From positions 52,166,750-52,230,749 of the forward strand of contig CM049318.1 of assembly GCA_026874595.1 (NCBI GenBank): a DNA stretch of 64,000 bases, given 5' to 3'. A program made the translations under genes and the position numbers. Within the stretch, counting starts at the first letter, position 1; the number at the start of each line of letters is the position of its first letter. Source of the stretch: Sipunculus nudus. Its lineage: Eukaryota > Annelida > Sipuncula > Golfingiida > Sipunculidae. The notes under the pieces were generated by a model. That model had not been told where the DNA came from, made no database searches, and worked only from the letters and a program-made list of their open reading frames with translations. Shown here in pieces: positions 30,792 through 42,450 of this stretch.

Positions 30792-31212
30792 TTTTTTTTT
30801 TTTTTTTTTTTTTTATATTTTTTTTTTTGTCGGAGGTAACCGCCTCCATTTTTTTAAATGCTGTCTTAACTAAGTATATGTACATCTGCAGATTTCCATT
30901 CCGGTTTCGGACTACGTGACAGGGCAGTATCACACGCTTCCTCTCATTTTATATCCTGGCGTTAACCAGGCCCGGTGACTACTGCACCTGCGGGCCCTGG
31001 GTTGGTAATCATACCACCGAGGACCCCCGAAAGGCGCACTCGTGTGTGAGTGAAACACGGCCGTTGGGCACGACCTTCCCATTAAGCCTGCAGAGCGCTC
31101 ACCCTGGGTGGGGGCCGACCGTGAAAAACCTCACCGCCTCGGCTGAGATTCGAACTCACGATCTCCCGGCTTTGAGTCCTGCGCTCTACCCCTGAGCCAC
31201 AGAAGCCGGTTG
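30792..31212 (-). mobile_element. tRNA-derived SINE, copy 2, with clear target-site duplication
   Basis: Near-identical to the copy at the start of the window: the same tRNA-like head (at about 31145-31212), body and A-rich tail (poly-T at 30790-30828). GTATAAATATTGTT occurs at 30778-30791 and again at 31213-31226, a 14-bp target-site duplication. The anticodon stem is mispaired, so this is not a working tRNA gene. Confidence 0.9.
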
Positions 31213-31226
31213 GTATAAATATTGTT

Positions 31227-32930
31227 AAAATGAGTGTCTTATTTAGTGTTCCACATTAAGCGACCCATTCACATACTAGGTATGATAAATGTACATGCAC
31301 TCTGTAATAATACGGGATCTGGCAATGTATCGTGCTAAAACTTTTGCACATTCCTGTATTAAAGCGGCAAAAAAAACTTGCACCCGGGCTCATTCAGTGA
31401 GATACAGAAAATCATAGCGCGCACATCTGGTTACCGTGCCGCGCAACTACTCAAATCAAGTTTTTTTCAAGCTTTCAACCGGTGATTCGTCTGCGTTTCT
31501 TCTTTCATTTTTTTTCTTCCCCTCGTTTGGAAGTTTTCGCGCATGTGCAAAGATCAGACCTCTGGTCACGCACTCTTGATAGGATAAGCATTTACACAAC
31601 GTACAAAACAGATGAGCAGGAGACAGAAAGTCCGTGTGCCGCAATGTTAATGGGAAACTTTTATATTGCTTCAAAATGAAGCAATACCATCAGATAATAC
31701 AAATATTATTTTCAAACATGTATGTATCTTTAAAGATCCTAAGCAAAGTATGTTCTTTCATTGTCATGCATGATTTCCCATGCTTCATTCAGTTTGTGTA
31801 CTTTGTCCCATTCATTGGGCTGTTACAAAAAATAACACTGCGGTGCACAGTTTGCGCCCAAAAACCTTAGCAATTTATAACATGCCTGCTTTTACCACTG
31901 GAGCATATCCGTTATATTTCCTCAAACATCATCCTCTCGCATTTTCTCGCATGTTCTCGGGAGAACATCGTCTTGTGTGTGCTTGACTCCTCTTTTAAAT
32001 ATACTTTTAATGGTCTCAATTTTATCATGAACTCTCTGTTCTGCCAAGTTGCATACAAATTTGTCTTTATATGATACTGTGAAAATTCGTTTGCAGTCCC
32101 GCATTAACAGACCCAATAAGTTAACAAACGTTTCAATGGCAATATTGTGGAAGCAGACCAAGTTTCCGAGGAATTTTTCTCAAACCACCAATCCTTATAA
32201 ATCATAAAATTTGATCGAAAGACTTAATTGTTTTTAAATTCAGTTCTAGTTTTTTTATTTGAAAATCATCGAATTGGGTCATATATTACCGGTGTGTGTG
32301 ACTGTCACATAATATTTGTGGCCTTGAAGTATTCCGAAACCTGGGTAGCACGACCACCTATTTAGCCAATAAACGTTGACTTGGCATTTGGGTAATCGGA
32401 TCAGGTATTAACGGCCAGTTGTACAATAGGTCATCGGAACCAGGAACAGTAAAACAAATAGCGGGGGGGGGGGGGTCCCATCTTAAGGATGGGTCCATTG
32501 CCTGTTGGTGGCACTATCTATTCAATGAGAATGAAGTTGTCCCTACAACAGGGGTGATATATTATGATTAAGCCTTCTGGGTTTCAGATTTCATATACAG
32601 TCAAAATATATAATAAAGACATTTGATAGAATCACCGTGCTTCTCTCGAGATTTCATCATCCAGGACCTTTATCTCAAATAACCTCTTGACATCATCCTA
32701 ATCCCGAGGCGGCCGTGTTACACGGGTGGTCGTCGGACGGGGTTTCACTGTAGGTCATTATTTCCTTGTTTAGTTTTATAAATACAGCACTTTATATTTA
32801 TCTCCTACTTTAAGCTACATCTATATATAAAGCGCTCATCTTTCATGTGTCATATTTTCCAGTGTCCGCATGCACTGAACAGATATCGCTTATGTAAGGA
32901 CTCAGGCAATCGGAAATCGAGAGGTTCGTG
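31227..32930. other. Intergenic sequence between SINE copy 2 and the gene B end
   Basis: No supported gene. It includes a G run at 32464-32476. Short open frames here have no domain features. Confidence 0.45.
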
Positions 32931-32933
32931 ACA

Positions 32934-32939
32934 TTTAAT
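32934..32939 (-). terminator. Candidate polyadenylation signal of gene B
   Basis: ATTAAA on the minus strand, about 45 bases past the stop. A canonical AATAAA lies further on at 32254-32259. Weak support for either. Confidence 0.25.
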
Positions 32940-32983
32940 GATCAGCCAAGCGCGCACGTATTTCCTATAATGACCTAGTGTGG

Positions 32984-33139
32984 TTATGTTGACGACAGGA
33001 TCTGTTTAATCCATCCCACGTGATGATAAACGTTTGAAAAGACATCCGGGGCCGCCTTCGACTGATGGACAAAGGATGACACACCTGCCACGTAAAATCC
33101 GCCACGTTTTGGACACACCAGGGCACCGCCGGAGTCCCC
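32984..33139 (-). CDS. Gene B last exon: catalytic Ser and C-terminus
   Basis: Acceptor GTCGTTGTAG, phase 0. It encodes GDSGGALVC (Ser700), FYVAGVSSFVHQ with no Cys220 and Phe-Val in place of Trp-Gly 215-216, then APDVFSNVYHHVGWIKQIL, ending TAA at 32986-32984. Confidence 0.95.
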   Translation of the reverse strand, partial: GDSGGALVCPKRGGFYVAGVSSFVHQSKAAPDVFSNVYHHVGWIKQILSST

Positions 33140-35351
33140 CTACAACGACATACGTACATAGCATCAGTCATTTTTATCCTACAAAATCTGAGAGGTTCGC
33201 TGAATCAAGGTCTGTGAATGCGTAGGAAAGGACTTGGTAGAATGAAGATCAACCAGATTACACAAAACGTATACTTAGAGCAGGACTGTAAATAGCAAAG
33301 GTAGAAGTTACAGGTATATCCTGCAATTTATCAGTTTATTACTCTATCAATGTAATAAATGTATTGTTTGGACCAGGTGACACGATACCATTTTCGGTGG
33401 CTCTAACAAAACTATTTATGGATATATTTTTTTTCTTACTTACAACAGCCATTATCCTTTTCCCTCTATTGCATATAAATGTATTGTATGAAATTTACCC
33501 AGACAAGTATACAAAGATAAGACCACAAAAATACAAAAGTTCATTTCCCTTCTTATACAAGTAATGTTAGTTTACTCCTCTGTGATTAAAATTTAGCTGT
33601 GTTGGTATTATCATGGTATAACAGGGTATGAAAAAGAGATGAAAATAATTTAGAAAGAGTCATTAAGTTTGCTTAGAAAATCATAGGCTTGTTTGATGCT
33701 ATACATCGGAACATAGTGCGTAAAGGGCTATAGCACTGTAAAAATGGCGCTTAGATTTTAAACACAAAGCTAAGCACATTTCCTGTCCTCGTGTCTTCAA
33801 CGCGTTAACACACTAAACATGATTAAAAACATCGTGTTTAGCATTAAAGCGCTAAGATTTTGAGTGCGTTTAGCCTTTAAGCATGTTTATCCTTATAAGG
33901 ATACCGTAAAAGATGAAGGCTATCCCTTGAATAGTTACTATGAACTATTTATCTCAGGGAGGAGATCGGGGAGTTTACCATCGAAACCAAGCACCGTATA
34001 GAGTCCTTTGTGTCATCTATTTACTATATGTTTTAATGGTCACATCATACATTCCGCTATTTTTAATTGTTTATCTGTTCTAAACTGCCTAGAAACTTAT
34101 CTATATTTCTGTAACTAGATTGAGGAGTCTAATATACGTTCTTATCTCTATACTATACCTTAAAACGTAAGACATTTATTCAGTACTAGTCTACTTACTG
34201 TATGGTGCAGTTTTAATCTTCGTCAATCAGTCCATAGTCTTTCTTATATAGGATTTATTCGTTTATTCTAATGGTATGTTGTTATCTTATAAAGTATATG
34301 TATGTAATAATCTTTAGTATTACCTGTTATGACCTTAACCTGAATTTCCATATAATCAAGTATTTTTTTAATAATTTATTAAAATTTACTGTCTTAATTT
34401 TAGATTAAGTGTCATTCCTCTATATCTTATGGACATTATATATATATATATATATTAGTGGTGGGCCGATCATCGAGTTTTATCGAAAGTCAGTCGGTTT
34501 GCTGCCACTTTCAAGCGCTCGATTACCAAAGGCAACTATCGATTACATCATAATAATGATTGTATTCTTTCCAGAATGCCTTTATGTTATAGGCAATATT
34601 TATTTTTTAATTATTTACCACATTCCGCGCTTTATATAATGAGTCTGTGTTCCCAAATAACTTCCATATGTAACTGAGTATGACACGGTATATAGATGCG
34701 AGAACGGAGGACTTATTAAACTTATTATTTGTAAACTCGCAGGGAGCTGCAGAATTAGCGGAGAGTTTTCTTACGAGATGTGGACTGCAAAATATTGGCG
34801 GGAAGGCGTTAAAATACTACATAAAATCTCAAGGTCTATGCAAATTTTGCGAGATTCTCTTAGAAATAATTTATTCAACCGATGCCAGGTGCCGCTGTTT
34901 AGGCCGTCCTTAAAAAAAATCTTTGTTGGGGCTAACCCGGCCGGTCGAGTATTTGGATTTCAGCTGGAATTTTATTTTGGACTCGTCTGCAATTTTTTTG
35001 GTATGATTTGCCCGAAGCGCACCTGGGCCCGTAAAATCTGCCTTCATGTGATAGAAACACAGCCCCTCTATAGGCCTAACATTCTTAGACGCTCTTAATT
35101 TCCGCAATGAAAGATATTACCCGTCGTTAAATTTGATCCTTAAATTAGTCTGATTGTCTTTATACGTGGAAGGATCGTTACACTCGTGCGCGAGAGGAGA
35201 ATACCTGCCGGGGAAACGCAGGTACAGTTTCACAGATGATTGCATATTTCTTTGATAATTGTTTATATTTGTCTGAACCGATTAATAATCGATCATCAGT
35301 CGGTTTGCTCAAACCGATGATCGACTATGAAAAAGGAACCGACTCCCACCA

Positions 35352-35402
<51 letters not shown>

Positions 35403-38400
35403 TATGTTACCTTATTTCAGAATTTTTTAGAAATCAGTGCGGGAGGGGAGTTTTTACTTTTCTATAAAAAATGTAAATGACCAGGGACAACGAGAATTTA
35501 TTTGCTAAAAATGATAAACCATATAATTACGAAACGAAATTTCATCTAAATTTGATTATTTAATTAAACAAAAGAAATGTCGGAGCGACTGAATCTAACT
35601 TCCGGCAAATATGCTTACAATTTTAAAATAAGCGTATCTTTTTTTTATGCGGGGTTGGGGGGTGTCACAATTGACCTGCGCGGTAGTTGACGAAACAAAC
35701 TGTTTAATTTTGTTGGCCTTATCCGAAATTTGAAAAAAAATCACAACACAGCGGATAAGATTGAACATAAGTATTCTAAAAGATTTCATGAGTGATATGA
35801 ACAGTTTCTATTGTTTTATGATATATGACGGACATCATTTGAGCTAAACCTACCCTGTATATTCCACGTTGCCCAGTGTTGTAGCCGGCACACAGATGCT
35901 TGTTGACAGAATGCCCGTAATGAGAGGTACACAGCGACTGATCCGTTACTTCTAATAGGACCTGTTTCAGGTAGCGGCTCGGAGGCCCTGCGAAATATGA
36001 CGATATTCTGATAAGTTGTCCTTTTGTGTTAAATCCATATTGTTATTGTTTGACGGTGGTACCTCTCAGTTTGAACTGGTGGGAACGATACCATGTGCAT
36101 GTGTCCTAAGGGTTCATTTCCTTTGTTTTATTGATAAATCCTGAGAAAAGGGCTTTGCAGATTGTTCAATTTAAAAGAGGAAAAGGCTTCAATTTACTGT
36201 ACAAATTAATTACATGCCTGTTTGTTCTAACCTTAGCAGCTTAAAATGTTTAAACAAAAGAAAACAAAGCACTGAACTGGCTCAGCCGGATTTCCTAGAG
36301 TATGCGCATAAATATAATCTGTAGTTGACGTGTCACGACAAAACGGTGTACTTTAAAGCAATATATATACGTGTTATATCTCCGGCTTCATTACTGTACA
36401 AAATGTTAAGATTTGATAATACCGAGCAACACAAATCTGAGTGTACCCGGAGACATCTGGTGTGAATTTGAATAACTAGTTAACTACTGCACTCCTGACG
36501 GTGAGGAGACCTTGCGTCCCTTCTTAATTCACTACTCTTAATCGATGCTTGCAATGGCAAGCCTTGTTGCATATCACCGCCAGGGCGATAGCAGAGGACA
36601 AGGAATGGTCCGACCAATGAGATCGAATTTTAAGCCAAGTTTGAAACAACCAGTATCCCGCTCTCATTGGGCGGAGACCCAGAGCTTTGGCTGCGACATG
36701 CGACAAGTAGCGGTGGAGTGGAATGAGTTTAGAACACATGTAACGTGACCATTGTGCAAGCGGCGTACTCACCGACTGGGAAGTTTGAAACTCCCCAACC
36801 TGTGGCCGCACACTTGACTCCTGGTTCCGGGGGCTTGTCCGGTAGGCACAATGGCGCCACATATGTCGTATATTGAATCTCTGTTTTCAACTTCAATAGA
36901 GCGATGTCATATTCCAGGCCCGCTTGCCAATAGCTATCCGGAACATGGAAGCTCTCTACGTCATAACGTGTCCCGCCAGCAATATCTACGGATCCTACCA
37001 TCACGAACACGTCCCTAACATTGTAACTGCTTTTGGGTTGCCTGAATAATAATAATAATAATAATAATAAAATAAATAATAATAATAATAATAATGATAA
37101 ATCTACATAATCACACACATCCTACGAATATAATATAATATAATATAATATAATATACCCAAATCTCTGGTGAAAAAGTTCTAAGCAACGAAATGCTTGA
37201 TATATCTGGGATATTTCAGATGCTGATTCAGTACTCATTTCTAAAAATTCACAAAACAGACCCACATTCATAGCTTTTATTAATTGATCGGACTAAGATT
37301 CTTGTGGGCTAATAGAGAGAGAGAGAAACACAGAGAGTGATGAACAATACCCTTTCTTAGTATCTATATTATAATTGACGGTGGTCACACTGGAGTTATG
37401 TCACGCATACGCCACGTACGTCACGGATCTGTATCTTTTTGGTCTTGAACTGTGTGTATTAAGGGAGTTATTTCCCTTATTTCTCTTTCAATCCAGAAAT
37501 TATTTTTTCGAAGAGTTATTGCAGCGCCATCTATCGACAAGTATGATTAGTAGAAAGTAGAAGGCAGTTTGTTACTCTGAAACACTGGCCTGAGGCCCTC
37601 CCGTGTTTTCTGACCGGTAAGTGACCCGGCTGCATTTTTTTACGACAGTGAACTAAAGATAGAGCACATTTCAATATCGAAACAAAACCTGTACCCAGTT
37701 ATTGCTGTGTCATGGAAAATTCCGGTGAAACTAAACTGGTCTTCAAGTGAAAAATAATGAAGAGGTTAGACAATCAAGTAAATATGACTCACCCTTGGTT
37801 TGGAGGAATAAAACAATGAGCAGCAGTTAAGATGAATCGTTTGCTTAGTATGGTGGCGCCACAGACAAGCTGCGTCGGATACCGGATTTGCAAGACGGCC
37901 GCCATCCACGGCCAGCTCCCGGCTGCCGCGAGACTTCCTCCGAGAATATTGTGTAAGCTGCCAGCAGTATCCAAAGGTCGTGTACCACATCGGGTCTCGG
38001 TTTGAGTGATGGCTCCATTCCTGTTGTTTTGATTCCAAGTGTTACCTGTCGCACTTGGTGTTCCTTCAGGAAAAAAGACGAAACAGTGATGAATGCTAAT
38101 GTAATTGCCTCCGCAAGGAGGGTACGCGTTGATCCCCGTTTGTGTGTTAGTGTGTGTGTGTGTGTTAGTTCACAACATAACTCACCCAATCATGAACGGA
38201 ATCTCAGGAAATTTTTCGGAAACATTTCGGTATTGTGCCGACGAAAACCTTATTAGATTTGGGTGTGTAGTGTCATCAAAGAATATTCACGAATGTAACG
38301 TAACTTTTGCACAAATGAACCTAGGAATATGGGTCGAATACGTGAATGCAAACACGGTTTGTGGAGCATCCAACAATAGGAGCTCCCCACACGGCGGAGG

Positions 38401-38796
38401 CTTGCATTCCTTAGAATGCCGATTTCTAGTTATATTGCGTTATCTGTGAAACCAGTCCTGAGTCATCATAGTGACTTTTCATTTTCCTCATTTTACCAAA
38501 ATGAAACATATACGTATCTTAAAAGCATATGACATGCAGTTTAAGCAAAACGGTTCCCCTAGCCAATCATATACTAGTATGTTAACTGATTCGACTACCA
38601 GGCTCTCTCCCTGAAATATTCTATATTTTCCTGTATATTTCTTGACTGCTCTGTCAAGCGAATTTGCCAATATATTTAAACTGCACCCAGTAACCTGACC
38701 CTAGGTTCGTTTGGGAAACGTGGTCATTTTGCTCTTGGAGCCTTTTTGGTGCCGTTCGTTACGGCGGATACTGATAAAGAATGCGTATATATATAT

Positions 38797-38869
<73 letters not shown>

Positions 38870-41800
38870 ACATTTCATCGGAAACAGAGAGATCCGATTT
38901 TTGCGTATTATGGTTTAGGAACAGAATTGCAGACGTATGGAATCACCGCCTAGTGTTGAGGCCCACGTGCATGAGACCACTGGCATTATACAACCCTACA
39001 AGATCTTCAGCGCTGATTAATTTGACCAATATTGACATGACGTGCAATGTGCATACTCCTGAAAAGATTTGCTCAAAGTCATGTTTCAAACTTTGATTAT
39101 ATGTCACCATGATTGTTAGTACAGCAAGAATGACTTAATGTTACATTACCATTATAGATACGTACCAATCACCTGATACTGAATATCAAATCCTCGCCAG
39201 ACAGTGGCGCCATCTGATGTGAATTGGAACAAGATCTGCCAGGTTTTCGTTGCCATCTTGTATCCTGTTAACTGTCCAGAGAACTCCCCAAGCACGTGAT
39301 CGGATGTAGACGTTCCCGCAAACAGTGTCAGCTTGTCTTGATTATATTCCGTCAGGAACACTAAGAACTGCAGGTTAATTTCCTGTAAAAGAGGTAAAAT
39401 GATTTGGAGCTTGGTGGCCAAATGCGAGGACGCTGGACTTGCTACCGCGAGGTTTTATTTAGGCTGACGTCCTGTTCGGGCTAAGCACTAGGACCTCTGG
39501 CCAAAGTCTGAACCATAAGAGTGCGGCCTGTCTAATTAGTTGTGAATATAGGAACTGGTCAGGCAAAATGTTGAAATATTAACCTCATAAGAAGGAAAAG
39601 TGTGAAGTGTGAAGGTGAAACCGACATCTTACGTGATATCACACTTTTAACTCGACCCTTACCCTTATTTTATCTGCAACGTCGGTAACCGTTAAAGTTG
39701 TTAAGTTAAACTGAATGTGAAAGCTTTTCCTCTAAAATATGGTATATATTCGTTTTTAAACTACATCAGAAAAGTAGGATGGTATTCATTTTCTTAAATA
39801 GGCAACTTATGAAATGCGATTTAAAAATGTTATTCATTCCATACTCTTCTCCTAAAGAAATAATAACATAATGTCTGGAACCTGTGTACCCCACTGAAGT
39901 TAAAAATATTGTTCTAATGTAGGGACCAAAAACTGAAAAGCAATTAGGCAGCAATGTTAGAAACACCACAGGTAAAATTACACAAAACCAATTAAAATAG
40001 TTTCATTTTAAAAGAAACAATGGGGAAAAGCGTTGCCAGCATATAAAATACCCCTTTGAAGGCACAACAAAGGTATGATTCTCAGGCACATTTTTTTTCC
40101 CGAAAACAGTTCTGGTGGGCGTATTGTTTTACTTTTTCATTATAAGTTTTCGATAAAAATAATATTTTATCAATTTATTCGACATTTTACTAGTTTATTT
40201 TATTTAAAGAAATGCCTGAGCCCTTGAAGCTGCAAATGAGTAAATTATAACTGAAATCCAAAAAAAAATTGTGAAGGAAGGGGGGGGGGTTAAAATTGAT
40301 GCGCGCGGTGCCTGAGAAATATACCGTTTTGGCGTATACCTTTTTGGACCTAAGACTTTCACAATTCTAGGTAGCGTCTATATCGAGGAGTGCGCATGCT
40401 CGTACCTGCCCCTTTGCTGCTGTTAGCTGCCAGAAACATCTTGACATATCGTCGTAAAAATCATTTTGTTGAAAGCCTGGCGAGAAGATATGTCCTGTAG
40501 TTCCCGTAAGTGTCACAGGTGTCGCTCCACAGGCAGATTCCCTGCGACCTGGTTTTGCAAAAATGATAACCTGTTAAACAGATTGCCAGCATAATTAAGG
40601 GAAGTCAAAATTCGGTTCGCTCCGATGTAGCAATTTGAGATTACCCCCCCCCCCCCCCCCCCACCCCGGGTCACTTGAAATCGATATCAAATTACCTCCA
40701 ATGATTTCAGATGACCTCTTATAAATATAGATTCCTTTATGCTTGTTTATTTTAAATTCTCATGATTTATTTCTTCTCGATTTACAAAAATAGTCGGAAT
40801 TTTTTTATATCTTTTTGTTTAATTACAAACAAACTAATACAATACATATAAAACCAACAGTGAAAGTTTCCAAAACAATTCGATATCCTTTCAATATATA
40901 TCTAATACTTATAAAAGGAATTCGGTTCACGTTTGTTCGCAATGTTCTCTAAAACCGCGTTGTGTACAATACTGTGACATACATCATTTTAAAGGTTATT
41001 ACCCCCGCAGTGACATAGCGATATGAGAATAAATAATTTTTAATGTACATATAGTTTTGAGTGATTTTTCAGTTTTAACTGACTTGCACAAAGGTTAGAC
41101 CGAGCACAGCCGAAAGGCTTTCGGCTATGACCGGAATGCTTGCATCGTGGTCACTCAACCTCAAAGTACTATTGTTCATATGAATAACGCTTGCTTTCAG
41201 TGAGGGATTTGAGCATGTCTGGCCCTTCAAATATGAACAAGGCTCTCACCCACTTGCGTGGTCAGTAAAAGAGAAAAAAACACATGAAGTAAGCTGGGAC
41301 TAGAGGATAGGAAAGGTTCTTTTTGGAATGTATTTACATACTAAACACACAAACTTAGTTCTCTGACTAGTTTGGGATTGTCTAAAATTATTTGTTGGTT
41401 ATATTAAATGTACCTATTCACATACCAAGTATATTTGATAAACACATAAAGTGTTAAATGCTTAATACACATAGCTTGGTTTTTTTCTCCTTAAAATATT
41501 ATGGTATCTGCTAATATTTCATTGTAAACCATTTGAGTACTCCTGTACACAAGTGATGTTAGGTTTGCGACATCAGTGGTACAAATGTAAACTTAGCGCG
41601 CATGCCACCTGGCGGCCAAACCGCCCTACTTTAAAAATCAAGATTTTCTCAAGCATCCCAATAGTGTATCTTTTTTTTATCTTCCATATCATTTCTCCTT
41701 GTTTGGGAGATGGCACGCGCAAGAACAGACGACCTCTAGTTATGGTCTTTTTATGGTACACAGACACACATGGACTGTGTTTACTCACACACAGAACCAT

Positions 41801-42416
41801 AACAATGAATGAAACAGGTGAATTGGAAATTGTAAGTCCGTGTACAGGGATGGTTTTGCCATGCTAATGAACAAATGGCATGAGATAATTTACATACTGT
41901 TGCAAATGTTTATGTACCTTGACAGTTTTCTTCAAGGGATAAGTGTTAATTTTTTTCTAAGAGCAATGGTAATCTCTAGTCATTTAAGCTATCATATAAG
42001 GTAGCTCCCACCCGTGTAGTTTCTTAGACACTTAATTTTCCTATACATTGAGGTAAAAATGAATGAAAGACACACACACACATGTGTGTGTGTAGAGAGA
42101 GAGAGTGAGACGCCTTTTAGATAGTAACATGTTTATTGATATTAGTCTATCTGAAAGGCGTCATTCTTACTCCAAACCTACACTTCCACTACAGACTAAC
42201 ACGGCTATACCACTAATCATTATACTTAGTAAATATATATATATATATATATATAAATTAATCTAATGGTTTAATGCAATTAGCAACTGCTAGAGTGCTC
42301 AATGGTATGACATCAGAGCTATATAATCAATCAGACAGTGATGAGTGCAGCAAGTTGCACGAAACTACGTAGTAGTAAAAATTTCTGACAAAATTTGATC
42401 CGTCTATTTGTATAAT

Positions 42417-42450
<34 letters not shown>

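Noticed and set aside
31145-31212. tRNA gene on the minus strand
   Set aside because: A and B boxes are present but the anticodon stem is mispaired, and the sequence is the head of a SINE with poly-A tail and target duplication, present twice in the window.
37845-38189. 114-residue minus-strand frame and a 90-residue overlapping frame
   Set aside because: They are the wrong frames of the gene B exon carrying TAAHC; only the third frame gives the protease motif.
41553-41867. 104-residue plus-strand frame
   Set aside because: No recognisable motif, no splice context, and located within a gene B intron; most likely a chance frame.
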